From Eutreptiella sp. 'Long Island Sound 2002' (Eukaryota; Euglenozoa; Euglenophyceae; Eutreptiales; Eutreptiaceae): a stretch of 64,000 nt of DNA. Of this stretch, positions 32,311 to 43,280 are shown in pieces (within the stretch, counting starts at the first letter, position 1; every line of letters begins with the position of its first letter). Below the pieces are notes generated by a model, which searched no databases, was not told the DNA's origin, and saw only the letters and a list, made by a program, of their open reading frames with translations. The stretch is from positions 56,145,355-56,209,354 of the forward strand of contig OZ038384.1 of the NCBI GenBank assembly GCA_964036045.1, written 5' to 3'. The position numbers and the translations under genes were made by a program.

Positions 32311-32634
32311 ACTGGCGACAAGCCAGTTGCACGAGCCCGGCGGCGCCGGCGCCCCTGGGCGACCATGCATTAGGGGGGCTACGCGGTGGGTAAGCACCCG
32401 CAGCCACGGCTGCGAATTGATGCACTGACCTGGGAGGGGCGAAGCGGGGAAGCCGGGGAGGGACGGGGCTCCGAGCCCTGTGAACCCGGGGGACTCCGCC
32501 ACCAGGCAGGAGGTGCGTCTTGGAGGGCCCCGCTCTAGCACCCGTTGGGGAGGATATCACCTGGCCCGACCAGGTGGCCCCCCGGGGCCGAAAGGCGTCT
32601 AGTACCCGCAAAATCAAACCTCAAACCTCAAACC
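32311..32634 (+). repeat. LINE-B 3'-end unit (copy B, single)
   Basis: Same unit as 13,253-13,576: first hairpin 32,311-32,327, second hairpin 32,558-32,576, then TCAAACC three times. Present once here, twice in copy A. Hairpin arms and loops are identical in all three units. Confidence 0.85.
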
Positions 32635-32637
32635 TCC

Positions 32638-33632
32638 CTGATGGAGTTGTAGTAGACCCCAGAATCTATCAGACACACTCAGCTAAGAAGTGCCAGACCC
32701 GTTCTACCTTTGAAGACCTCCTTGTCAGAGTCCATCAAGACCTCGATGTTGTGCGCACCAAGTACTGCCTGGGCTCGCAGTTTCCTGCTCTCATCGTGAT
32801 TGACCACGTCATGTCTCATGACAAGAACCAACTCGAGAAGGTGCAGGGCCGCACGTTCTGCCGGAAGCTGTTCAAATGGCGCAAGGGACCGTTGTACGTG
32901 TACTTCACCATCCGCAACAGGTCACACTTATGCAATCCCGGCAATCAAATGGTGAACCGGTCACTGCGCACTACAATCAGGTCTGCTTGCCGAGGACGTG
33001 AAATCCGTCACGCCATGAACGTTCACGACGGGGCTGCGCCTGGGAGGACGGGTGTTGACGAGTCGTGCAAAGTTATCAAGAGTCTGCTTCTGCAGTGGAT
33101 CTCTCGGTGGTGCCAGGACTGGCACACGGAGATGGTCGTTCAATCCAGTTTCAAGGTTGTCCTCCAGCAGATGCCGCAAACGGATTCTGTGGACGACATT
33201 GACCTTCCGGCAGGAGTAATCTACCTCCCCCCTCCACTGCAGCCTGTTGCATCTGCCGCAGTTGGTGATGATGCTTTGAATGCCGCGGATGCCGCATCGG
33301 ATCCTTCACTGGACTCTGATGCAGCACTGGCTTCCAGTGCTGAAGAGGAGGATCCCTTTGCACCTGCACTTCTGTTAGACCCACCCGCTGCACGCGTCCA
33401 TGCACCCGCACACCGTCCTAAACCGAAGCCTAAGCCTGCTCGGGCGCTACGTTATAAATCTGCTGCTGTTGTCGCACTGCTCCGTAAGAAACGGCGCGAA
33501 GAGGCAGCTGAGGCGCGCAGTGCACGAGCCCATAAGAGACAGCGGCAACAGGCGGAGTCAGAATCTGAGTCTGAACCTGAGGACAAACCCATGTCTCCTG
33601 AGGTGCAGGCCAACAGTGCAGACTCTGCTTAG
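32638..33632 (+). pseudogene. C-terminal part of a DDE-like transposase
   Basis: One open plus-strand frame of 331 codons directly after LINE-B, with no start of its own, so the N-terminal half is missing. The first 170 residues fit the C-terminal half of a Tc1/mariner or pogo-type DDE domain: LIVIDHVMSHDK (second acidic residue), later NPGNQMVNRSLRTTIRSA, which aligns with the QPLDQGV-type block, then WCQDWHTEMVVQSSFK. At the position of the third acidic residue the sequence reads Asn, so the enzyme is probably dead or the alignment is wrong. The last 160 residues are acidic and then basic (KPKPKPARAL, KKRREEAAEA, SESESEPED), a nuclear-protein-like tail. It ends in TAG. The family is inferred from motif spacing only. 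Confidence 0.45.
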
Positions 33633-33735
33633 TTTTTGTCTCATGCCTCACTTTCCTTTGTTGTCCTGACACATAGGGCCCACAGTTTTGTGGACTTCTC
33701 CATAAAACGACCAAGCCTGTGTGTCTGTTCCGAGG
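33633..33735 (+). repeat. About 100-bp dispersed repeat (first copy), 3' of the transposase
   Basis: The block ending GGACTTCTCCATAAAACGAC recurs at 36,805-36,905 in the same orientation with about 80-90% identity in its last 55 bp. It begins right after the transposase stop codon, so it could be that element's 3' UTR. Confidence 0.55.
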
Positions 33736-33790
33736 TACGGGGTACCAGTGAAGCGGTACCCAGAACCCCATGGCTAGGTTACGGCATACA

Positions 33791-33864
33791 ACCGGTCTCC
33801 GGTCCACTAACCCCAAGTACGGAAAAGAAGACCGGTCTCCGGTCCACTAACCCCAAGTACGGAA
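33791..33864 (+). repeat. 40-bp tandem duplication
   Basis: ACCGGTCTCCGGTCCACTAA starts at 33,791 and again at 33,831. The first 34 bp of each unit are identical; AAGAAG separates them. Confidence 0.9.
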
Positions 33865-33922
33865 GGCGCCCGTTGACGCCCGGTGCGAGCCCGGCGGGAG
33901 CGTGTTCCGTGCCGTAAAGCCC

Positions 33923-33941
33923 CGCATCGGCAACCGATGCG
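33923..33941 (+). other. Perfect hairpin at the border of the left inverted-repeat arm
   Basis: An 8-bp stem (CGCATCGG and CCGATGCG) with loop CAA. It lies exactly where similarity to the inverted copy at 47,651 begins. Confidence 0.6.
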
Positions 33942-34960
33942 CCGCCAGCGGAGATTTATATATCAGAATATCAGGAATCAACAGGGTTTTATTTTCATAT
34001 CGTTTCCGTCAATTTTTACGCTTCCGTTCTGATATTCACTGTTTTGACTGCTGGCGGTTGGATCGCGACTTTACCGTAACCGCCAGTTTAACTGTTTATA
34101 AAGGAAATTTTAACGCTATCCGTGACGAAGGCTCTAAAGTCTTCAGGAATTGCGTTGATGCATCCGCAATTTTCACATTCTACACTCGCAACCTTAATCC
34201 GAATTTTTCAGGATGTCGAAATCGGATTTTCGACTTCGACATCCCCGCACTTGATTTGACCTCTTTCGAGTGGACCTACGTGCTTCCCTATGCACGAATC
34301 AACTTCCCTCTTATCCTGCCCTCCATTTGTCTTAAAGATATGGGCAAAACAAAGTTGATTCGTGAGGCCACTTGTGAAGGTCATATCTCGTGTTGCTTGC
34401 GAGGAATGACAATAAGGAAACGTGGGATGTATTCACAATACTCCCGACGTAATTTAGGAAGCATCATATGCCTTGCGTCTCCACACGTGCGCGCTAGTGT
34501 AATGGATCATGGTCAAGAGGGTAGAGTTTGCGTTGTAACTCTATGGCCATGATACGGCGTGCGTTAAGATAACTTTCGAGTATAGCGCGCGAGTGTTGGT
34601 GTTGCATAGGAACTCTCCTTGAGTTCCTATGAGCGATTGACATAAAGTTATGCCCTTGGAGGGGCATGACATATCGTGGGGGGAGCTACCTTTTTGGGCA
34701 ATATGGAGTATGTGCCTTGTGTTGTGTTGCGTGCCCATTTGGCGGGTCTATCGCTCCAAGCCAAGCCCGCCAATGGACCTCATATTGTGCAAGCCCCTTC
34801 TCCATACTCCCTACGATCAATTGCAAGCCTAACCTTCGTGAAGGGAAGCTTGTGTGGCGATCCCGAAGCGATGCGTTGGGAGCAAGGTGTGTGTTTTGCA
34901 ATTTTCCATATTTTCATGTGCCCACTTGGGAAGTAGCGCTCGTAACCTTTCAAAGCGCCC
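33939..34960 (+). repeat. Left arm of a ~1-kb diverged inverted repeat
   Basis: The sequence from GCGCCGCCAGC inward matches the reverse complement of 46,590-47,651. The outer 50 bp are almost identical (33,951-33,990 against 47,601-47,639), and similarity then falls to about 65-75% with clear islands, for example the GAGTGTTGGTGTTGCATAG block at 34,590. The arms are 12 kb apart. They could be termini of one large element or two independent copies of a repeat. No coding domain is seen in the arm. Confidence 0.7.
34605..34631 (+). other. Perfect 11-bp stem-loop
   Basis: CATAGGAACTC, loop TCCTT, GAGTTCCTATG. The left stem half begins in a block conserved in the other arm, but the right half is not conserved there, so the hairpin is specific to this copy. 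Confidence 0.6.
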
Positions 34961-36804
34961 CAAGTGGAGCACATACGTGGAATCGAAGGTCATTGGTGTC
35001 AAGTCATTGTGTTTAGAAGGATTAGTTGATTGCATGATCCAAGCCGAAGATATTATAATATAATTGTGCGCCTTTCAAGGCACTTTTGTGCGTCTTTGTG
35101 CCAATTTCGCCGTTTTTGGCCCGTCATGATGTCAAGTGGCGACCTTGCATCTCAACGTTGCGCTGAATTGACAACATGACTTAAGTCTGTTTTGAGGGTA
35201 CATACTTCGGTGCCCAACATATCTTGGACCCAGCGAATAACTCCTCTTGGGCTTGGCATACCATGGCCGCCATGTTGGCAATTTGGGACTATCCCAAACC
35301 ATGGGCTCACTTGGCGACCCTGCCATTCCCAAAACCTGAGGAGTTGGGCGACGCCCAAAAGATATGCTGGACACATATGACTTGATACCAATCCTATGGC
35401 ACACTCCGGTCCGAGTCGGGCATGTGCCTCATTTGCCCCAACCATGAGTGTGCGCATTTTCGGACATTTTTAGCAATTTTCCACTTTTGCTGCCCGCCGT
35501 GCACTATGTTCAGCCCACCCGTGCACGCCGGACGCATTGACCAATGGACCATATATGACATGGGTGTTATGCATATTGGTCCCCATGGTTCACACACCAC
35601 GTGGGCGAAGCGGAGCAACCTTCGTTAAGGCGCTAGCTGGAAGTGAGTGTGGGCAATTTTGCCATTTCGGCATTTGTGGACCCAATTGGGATCGTCACCA
35701 CGCCAGGTGGCATGAAGATCTTTGGGAGCCAAGGGCATGGGAGTCTCCGTTAGACTCCGGGTGGATCGCGTATGAATTGGCGGATCCGATCTCCAAGCCA
35801 GCGTGGAGATATTCTATTGGGAGCACCCCAAATTTTGGCTCATTTCAAGCAGCCAAAATGACCCCATTTTGGGATTCCAATTTCCCCCTTCCGTGTGGTC
35901 AATTGGTGGCCCCATTTCTCTATGCCCACAGGGAGCCCGGACCCAATTTCAAGTTGTACACTCAGATATAAGTCCTAGGTCCTGCCTCCTAACCTGTGAG
36001 TCATTGGCCGTGCCCTGGTCGGGCGAGCCGCGCGTGGGAATGACGCCAATTTTGGTGATTTTGGCATCATGACCCCACTTGACGAACACGTGGTGCCCTG
36101 ATGCCGGAACCTCAGATGGGACCCAGGTTGAGTGAGGGCTCCAGGGAGCTCGTATGCGAAGGGCATAGGGTCAGTTGCCTCGTCCCTACCTCTGGCGGGT
36201 CCGCACGAGGGGTCAATTTTGGAGTTTTTCAAGCTAATATCACTTTGGGCTGAAACAGCCCATTTTCAGCTACCAACTCCTGAGGGATAATGGCGGGGCC
36301 ATATCTCTGGCTCAGAGTGGAGTTGGAACCTGCCGTTAAGGGAGCATGGGGAGCCACTGTCTGTTGGCCTTGGGGTTCCTTGGTTCCCAGGAACTCGCGT
36401 AAGGCTGGGCGGTACACCTCCCCTATTGGCAGGGTTTCAGGGTCCGGACTGAGCAGGGCATGGGTTGTGTTTGAGCCCCCGCCCCCACCAGCCACTGAGA
36501 GGGTCGGACCTGGGATTGGGATACGAGTTGGGATAGAGTGTCTATTGTCCTGTAATGCCCTTACTCCAGTCCAGTCTTAACCCCATGTGTACATATCCTG
36601 ATGTGTTGCTGTACATACTTTCGTTCCCTTGTTGCAGAGTGGCAAGGATCCTGAAACGCTTTGTCACATGACACGAGCGTATTGATGCCCCTGTGAGCGT
36701 AGTGCTTTGCCTGCCTGCTCACCTGTGCGTGTCACCGCAGCGTCCCGTGGCCGGCCCCCCACGGGAACGCGTCACCAGTGCAGGCCTCCTGTGATTGATA
36801 TACC
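34961..36804. other. Non-coding stretch
   Basis: No ORF with recognisable protein character, no RNA gene and no strong tandem repeat. Short words such as ATGG, CCATGG and GGGC recur, and parts between 35,000 and 35,650 weakly resemble the reverse complement of 45,900-46,500, suggesting the inverted-repeat family may extend further than the clear 1 kb. Confidence 0.4.
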
Positions 36805-36905
36805 GTAGCTATTGTTTCTGTTATGCCTGACTCATCCACATTGTACTCACACACAGTGCCAACAGTTTCCTGGACTTCTCCATAAGACGACCAAGCCTGT
36901 GTGTG
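36805..36905 (+). repeat. About 100-bp dispersed repeat (second copy)
   Basis: Same orientation and order as 33,633-33,735, including the CTGGACTTCTCCATAAGACG block. No transposase ORF lies upstream here. Confidence 0.55.
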
Positions 36906-37070
36906 TGCGCTGCCATTTATTCCTCCCATTCCTCCATTCCTCCCATTCCAGCGCCACATAGAGGACCCACTGCTGTGGACGTTGCCACTGAACAGCCCAT
37001 TATGCTTGTGTTCCCAGGTTTTTCTGTATACGCCGTCATGGTGCAGAGATTCTGCAGGGACAAGACTTCA

Positions 37071-37440
37071 ACGATTGTTTTTGTTTTGTTTTTTAACTCA
37101 GAAATAAACAAGTTCATGCATAAGTGGGAGGTAAACAGTAAACAAAATGAAGCACTGAATGGGATACAAATTTCAAATTGCAGGAGTTTGATTTTGCAAA
37201 TTGTGATTGTGATTGTGATTGTTTTTTCTGTCAGAGATAAACAAGTTCAAGCATAACTGGGTAGTACTCCACCAGAAATGAAATTGAGCAATGAATAGAA
37301 AACAAATTTCAGTTTGGAAGAGTTGAATTGTGCAGGGATTGGCGATGGTTTTATTTATGGTTTTTTTGTGCTTAGAAATAAACAAGTTGAGGCATGAATG
37401 AGAAACAATTTCTAGTTTGCAGGGGTTCAATTGTAAGTAG
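37071..37440 (+). repeat. Diverged ~130-bp tandem repeat, three units
   Basis: Units start near 37,071, 37,206 and 37,341. Each has a T-rich start, AGAAATAAACAAGTT or a close variant, an ACAATTTC-like block and a GTTTG/GGAG segment near the end. Short TGATTG repeats sit at the first junction (37,200-37,222). Confidence 0.65.
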
Positions 37441-37649
37441 CTAGATGATAGCAGCCTAAAAAAACCTGAGGGATAGAGGGGATAGGTGTAAATTGGAGGA
37501 GATAGTGTCGCCACCAGCAAGTGGCAGGGGTGTCTTGGACAAATATTTATTTTGGTGATGGATGTGACTCCTGAGTCTGCTTAAGTGCACCTTGGGATAG
37601 ACATCCAGGTTTGTGCACCAGCCGTGACTCAAATACACAAAAAGCCAGT

Positions 37650-38189
37650 TCAAAATCGGGGTGGTGACTCTGCACACCCGTGACTCCGTCTACCCCGGGT
37701 TAGGCCATAAAGATCGTCGCGCAACATAGAAAGTGCCTTGGTGAGCTCGCTCACTTGGTTTAACGCCGTATCCTGTGTTGGCGCCCATTCGGCCACACAT
37801 ATCCGTTCTTGTGGTTCCCCACTTTCGTTTACAAAACGGACACGTTCAATTGCACGAAAGCCCCATCCACCCGGAAGTTGTTGTGATTGAAATTCACCCA
37901 TCACCGGATTTTGTTGTAGAGGGATATGATGGTGATGTTGTCCGTGAGTATGATGTTGAACTAATTGTTCTTGTGGATTGGAACGTGCTTGTGAATACTC
38001 TTGTAGTTGATGTTTTTGTTCGTGAGCTTGTTGATGTAGCACCAATTGCAGAGTGTGGTTTTCATTATCATCACAATTAATTTCCTCCACATGATCAGGA
38101 CTCTCCCTTGAGGAAGGACCTCCTTTTTTTTTTAGGCATGGCGGTCCCCCGCCCAAAGCATTGCACCAAAGCGGCCTAACCATGGGCAA
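37650..38189 (-). CDS. His/Gln-rich hypothetical protein fragment
   Basis: Open minus-strand frame of 179 codons ending in TGA. A plausible start MPKKK lies at 38,140 but is one base out of frame across an A10 run, so either a slip or a sequencing error separates it from the frame. The protein has an acidic/Asn start (EEINCDDNENH), a Gln/His-rich middle (QHHTHGQHHHH), and a more ordered end (GWGFRAIERVRFVNESG, CVAEWAPTQDT, then a helical LNQVSELTKALSMLRDDL). I recognise no family. The ordered part looks like a first exon or the N-terminus of a transposon protein. A GGTAGA donor-like site near 37,690 could end an exon. Confidence 0.3.
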   Translation of the reverse strand: MPMVRPLWCNALGGGPPCLKKKGGPSSRESPDHVEEINCDDNENHTLQLVLHQQAHEQKHQLQEYSQARSNPQEQLVQHHTHGQHHHHIPLQQNPVMGEFQSQQLPGGWGFRAIERVRFVNESGEPQERICVAEWAPTQDTALNQVSELTKALSMLRDDLYGLTRGRRSHGCAESPPRF

Positions 38190-39180
38190 AATGAGCGTTC
38201 ATGGTGAGCCGAAGTTCTCCGAAGGACAGCCGCGGGTATTTACAAACCTAGTCAGGGTGAAAACACTGCATGAACTGCACCATGGGCCTGAAAAGGTTAA
38301 AATACTAGTGGAGGCCATTTCGGTGAAAGATGCAAAGGGATATATAGCCTATACCAAGGCAAAAGGAAGGACCTCCTTGTTCATTGGGATATTCAATCAT
38401 GTTGATGTTCAACGACAATTGTTCTTGTAGGTCTCCAAGGAGTTGTTCATCAGGTCCGCAACAGATGGAATCGACACATAGTTGTCATCCTTCAATGTGT
38501 CCATGACCAATCACAAGCCTCTGCTTACCACAATTTAGCTTTCTTCTTGGTAACTATCGCAAAAATTCGTCGAGAACTTTGACTTCACAAATCCAAAAGA
38601 GCATAGGAAAAACAGAGTGCACAATGAGCAAGTAGAACACCAATACAATGCAAAATGAACAACAACTTCACAAGGAAATGTGGATGAGATGACTCGACGA
38701 AATCCACTTACAATAAGTCTGACAAGCCCCTTCTTGTCGCGATCAATTAGGGTGAATGTAAGAAACGTTCATATTGAGCACTCGTAAATCCATCTACCTG
38801 TGACCATAAAAAAAGAATACAACAGAAATGAATATACCAACATATATGCACTGCATGACATAACGAAAGTCCAACATAACACGATGCAATGGCAAACAAA
38901 ACATGCATTCTCATGACGATACTACTCCTACTGATGCACGGCGCACATGTACTGCAATGCGCGACGGTTGTCAGTCCAGACACAATTTAAAAACTGTCGT
39001 CACCCTCCTGCATCAATGCACTGTATTACTGTCTGCAGACAAAAACGAATAAAGCCACCTGGTCTACTCCGTAGCACAAAAAAACTATTGAAATCCTTCT
39101 CAGCTGTGCCAGCGTCTGCGACCCACTGCTCTGCGTCGCCTGTGATCTGCAGGCACTACTCCAGATGATATATGTGCCCT
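38190..39180. other. No supported gene
   Basis: AT-rich DNA. A short open plus-strand frame at 38,185-38,430 (MGKMSVHGEPKF...) has plausible composition but no recognisable motif and no confirming copy. Nothing else stands out. Confidence 0.4.
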
Positions 39181-39472
39181 ACGGATTTTTTACAGCATCC
39201 GATGTCTCCTCTCTGGGGGCCGGCGGCTCACGATCGATTGATGCGTTTCGCCCGCGGTTCCGTATGCCCGGGACGTCCCGTTTTCCAGGGGAGAATGGTT
39301 ATTGACGTGTCTGGCGCTTTGCAAGGCGTCCGTGTCGTTGCCGCGGCGCTGGAAGACCTGCCGGGTTTCCAGCCCGCGTTGGGACACGAATCACTCTCCT
39401 AGCGCGACTGGCGCCTACCCGCCATCCTACAACAGTAGGCGGCCTGCATGGCCATTTACCAGGTGCCGGTCG

Positions 39473-39480
39473 AGTATAAA
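39473..39480 (+). promoter_or_regulatory. TATA-like box upstream of the LINE-C ORF
   Basis: GTATAAAG followed by a GC-rich stretch, 45-50 bp before the Met at 39,525. It is a good positional match to a core promoter, but may be chance. Confidence 0.35.
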
Positions 39481-39524
39481 GCCGCGGGGAGGGCGTCGCA
39501 CACCCGCCCGGGGCTGAGGGCTCC

Positions 39525-40200
39525 ATGACGTGGGTGCACCGGTCTGCTTACAGCCGGGGGCGTGTGGTCATCAAGGTGGCCACCAACAGCTGCACTTCCT
39601 ACGCTGCAGCTAACATCGATGCCATGGCGTTGGGACGGTACTTGTGGAGGTCCACACTGCTTGATTTGCCCTCCAAGGCCAAGAGGGCCATCCTCCGCCG
39701 TTTGGAGAGCACGGCGGGCCCGAGAGGCATCCCGACCCCCGACGTGGCAGCTACAAGGACGTTCAGGGCGCCCCGGGCGGAGGACAGTTTCGGGGAGGTT
39801 ACCTTGCACCTCTGCTGGGGGCTTACGGGCAAGGTACAGGCTTTGGCATCCTGTCTCTGTGGCAGGGGCTACCCGGAAATGGTAGGATTTCAAGAGGTCG
39901 GCAAGATATCGGCCCACATGGCGGCCCACGCCATGTACTGGGCCGCTTCTACCAAGCGGCACATCCCGCAGCCGGGGTGGGCATAGTGGTGCGTTGGCAT
40001 CCAAGGTTTTTCGAAGTGCGGAGGGATGTCCACTCCCGTTCGGATGGCATAGCCCTAGAGTATCGTATTTGCGGAGGGCACATCCGGGCCATGGTGGCGT
40101 ATTTCCCGGCGGATCAGGACGTGGATGTTGTGCGTAGCTTCGTGGCATGGATCATGAGTGTCATAGCCCATTGCCGCGGGGTGCAAATTTGTAATGGAGT
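39525..40200 (+). pseudogene. LINE-C fragment: N-terminus of ORF2 with APE endonuclease
   Basis: Plus-strand frame in which the second half matches the start of a LINE apurinic-endonuclease-like domain: LHLCWGLTGKVQALASCL, then PEMVGFQEVGKI with the catalytic Gln-Glu pair. A one-base frame change near 39,975 leads to GIVVRWHPRF, IRAMVAYFPADQD and FVAWIMSVIAHC. The domain stops before the GDFN and SDH motifs, so the element is 3' truncated near 40,200 or was cut by a later event. The 120 residues before the endonuclease are not recognised. The GC content is higher than its surroundings, marking it as an insertion. Confidence 0.6.
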
Positions 40201-42740
40201 AGCCCCTGAGACTTCCATTGTAGTGCCTTGCTCTACAATAATTAGAAATCAAAAATACAAAAAAGCTAGCGGCTTGAGATCTCTCTAAAATTTCAAAAAG
40301 ACGAACCCCGGAGCAACGTAGAAAAAAATGGCACAAACCCTCTCCAAGACGAGGCATACAGCACACAATACAACACAATTTTCTTTCTGAAACTTCCTCG
40401 TGGTCCCGGTTGTGCTTGGTGCGTGCAATGGGCTCGGCGCTTACCTTCACGATTGATATGAGCCTCCTCCTTGTATTGAATTGTTTATCCACCACTTGAA
40501 TTGAATTGAATATTAATTGAAACGAATTGCAAAGAGTCCTGAGATACAAAGGATTGTGAAATGACACAACGAACGGAATCAACGAGTGTCATCCAGGCAC
40601 TCCATGCATGAAAAATGTCGAGCACACGGAAAGTGAGATCGAACGAAATTTGATGAAACATCAAACCTATAGCCTAACCGCAAGACAAACATTGCATTCA
40701 CTCGTGAGGTCATGAATGTAATTTCACCGCGCAGGTCAAAGTACATGATGCATATCATGGGATGACACATGATCGAATATCGACTCGCATAAAAAAATTA
40801 AGCATGCACACCTACTTGAGTCACCTCAAGTGGATCATGAATCTAACATCGCAAATCAATTACCTACTATGTCCATACATCCATGAAACGTAGCTTCAAA
40901 CAACAACATGGACCAATGTCGTGTAAATGCACAACAGTTCAAAAATGCAAGGGTCCAACGAAAGAGTATCCAAGACTAACCTTCATTTAAATTCAAGTCT
41001 CAAAAGCAAACCATTGAACACCCAACCAACTTCAAGAGAAGTATTGGCTCCTTGCAACACGATGAGGATTCATGACAAATTGAGAACAATACCATGGTAG
41101 GTTGAAAGACTGCCGACTATTAGAAGATTCAAATGATAATTGAATTCATGGTATTCAAAGAACGATTCATAACTCACCACAAGAGTGTACATACCTTTCC
41201 GAATTCCCAAATGAACCAACATGCACATACATGATTGTAACAAACAATTCATTGGCACCATGAAGGCTTCACTTGACGAACATGGTAAGGGAAACCTCAC
41301 AATTCCTAATTTACGGATGACCTTGTGTAACACCTCGTGGTCGAATATGCATTCATTGACCATGGAAACCTTTCGAACATTCGCAGATTCTAATTTATGG
41401 CCGGCTTTGTGTAACACCTCATGAATTGAATATACATTCATTTGTTCGAACACTCTTGGTCTCTTAGTGAGGCATGCATGTCTTCGACATTACAACAATA
41501 CACGTGGCTTCCGAATTAGACTGGTACGTCCTTCAGTTCGAAGCGACAATCCATCATACTCGGCCTATATTCAATCTATCCTTGGCGGTGTGACTCAGTC
41601 AATGGATAGTAAGCCGAACTGACCCAGTGACCAGGGAATGCGGCAAAAACAAGATTGGAAGAAACAACATAACTGTTGAGACTCAATCTGTTAAAACTTC
41701 CGAATTATTTTCAAACCTTTTCATAATCAAATGTGCCCGATCAGCAGGCAAGTCAATAGAAGGCTTCCAAACCACTGAGCTTTCCAATGAGTAGTCTTGG
41801 TTCTCCAAAGAAAAAGACACCAATCTATAAAACAAACATAATATAGAATGATAACTCAAAGCTCAAACCTCATTTTACACAGTATAGTTGTGACATGCAT
41901 GTGACTCAACGAATCAGGATTTACCGCTTTTTCTGAAACCTTTGAATTCATGTAGTTAGCTAAGTAGCAATCACCATGTACATCTGTCCATCATGAAAGG
42001 CCTTCAAAAACAGCTTTTCTGTCTTAGAAATCCTTTGTAAAACATGTCTTTTTCCAAACATTCAAGTATAGCAATTGATTCAAAAATCACTGTCAACAGT
42101 CACTCAAACTGGTACAGTTCAACAACCTTTAACATTCTTTTCTTTTCTTTTTCGCGAATACACTATGTCTGAATTAACGGTAACTTACTGGAAGTTCGAG
42201 CGATGGCGCGAAATCAAAAATCAAGTCGCTCTCACAGCGATAGATGTAATTTAGTGGAAACTTATAACTCGATTTCTGCGGTAAATGAAACAGAATGCAT
42301 AGTGCCAAACATAATATATCCAATGCCCACAATCAACGATTATGGTAGACTTCCAGAATTCAAACACCGTGTCAGTAATACCAACGACTTACTTCCAGTC
42401 AGTTCATCTGCCACCTGTCTTGATGTATCGATCCATTCCAAATTCTGTATGTCTGTTGTGGTTTGCCTTAGGAACTCTGTTGTTTCTCTTGTTTCTTGCA
42501 AACCCGAAAATACGACCAACCTCTTCTGCGCAGGATCTTTAGGCGGAACACCAATACATAGACACTTCACAAATTCGAAGACAAAAACCCTGTCCAGAGA
42601 TTTGTAGTATCATACAGCAGTTCGTTCATGCAACTGGCATCTCGATGCTTCAGATGTATTCACAGGTTGCAGTGCGATTGCGACTGCGATTGCGACTCGC
42701 GCGCTCGCTGCGCTGCTGCTGTTTGAAGCCATAACACTAC
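40201..42740. other. Long AT-rich stretch without a supported gene
   Basis: No ORF longer than about 135 codons, and none with recognisable motifs. An 18-bp string at 41,855-41,872 is identical to the end of the LINE-B tail at 13,885-13,902. I see no RNA gene or strong tandem repeat. Confidence 0.45.
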
Positions 42741-42747
42741 CCCCCCC

Positions 42748-42768
42748 TGAGACCTCGACGAGGTCTCA
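42748..42768. other. 21-bp perfect palindrome
   Basis: A 10-bp perfect stem (TGAGACCTCG and CGAGGTCTCA) around a single A, in a locally GC-rich patch just after a C-run. Role unknown. Confidence 0.5.
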
Positions 42769-43162
42769 CTCGTCTCGGCGGGCGTCACACTGTCGAACCC
42801 GGATAGGCAGTCCCAGAAATTTTTTTTTTGGACCTCGACATCCGCTGGCTACCTGAAGCATGATAGTGGTCGAAACCCAGACGCTGAGGTACAGTATATG
42901 GTATACCTGTCGTCAGCGCCTGATTCATACACCGTGTTCGACTCTGCCAGAGCTGTGTCTTTGCGGAAGCTGCACAAGACAACTTCGCCAGGCAAACTGC
43001 ACGGGCGCTACCCACAACAAGGCTGTGGGCCCGTCCAAATACCAGAAAAAATGGCACAGCCATTGCAGCTGGGTGCCCAGCAGACAAACAACCAACAGGA
43101 CTATACATCCCTCAAATTGACAGGGCATATTAATACGGTTGACACCATTAATGGCGTCCCAA

Positions 43163-43224
43163 CTGTCGAATCAGCCATTACTTGGCATCCAGACTATTGA
43201 ATCAGCCATTACTTCGCGTTCCGA
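43163..43224. repeat. 31-bp tandem duplication
   Basis: Two units of 31 bp sharing GAATCAGCCATTACTT, followed by the start of a third (CTGTCG at 43,225). Confidence 0.8.
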
Positions 43225-43280
43225 CTGTCGTTTCAGCAGTCCGTGCTCCACTCGAATGTGGACGAGCGATCCACCTGGAG

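Larger units (their letters stand above)
20571..32634 (+). mobile_element. LINE-B copy B: >12-kb GC-rich non-LTR retrotransposon, 5' truncated
   Basis: Plus-strand element beginning inside the endonuclease domain, passing through RT, RNase H, zinc motifs and two further coding modules, and ending in a 2.3-kb GC-rich 3' region, two hairpins and three TCAAACC heptamers (32,614-32,634). The 3' 4 kb is confirmed by copy A. A possible short target duplication CTCCCT flanks it (20,565-20,570 and 32,634-32,639), which is too short to be decisive. ORFs are degraded by frameshifts and nonsense codons. Confidence 0.8.

Noticed and set aside
20565-32639. CTCCCT as a firm target-site duplication of LINE-B copy B
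   Set aside because: Six bases in a sequence rich in C and T can match by chance, and the left and right flanks are not otherwise continuous.
34605-34631. Intrinsic transcription terminator
   Set aside because: The stem is not GC-rich, there is no T-run after it, and the context is eukaryotic.
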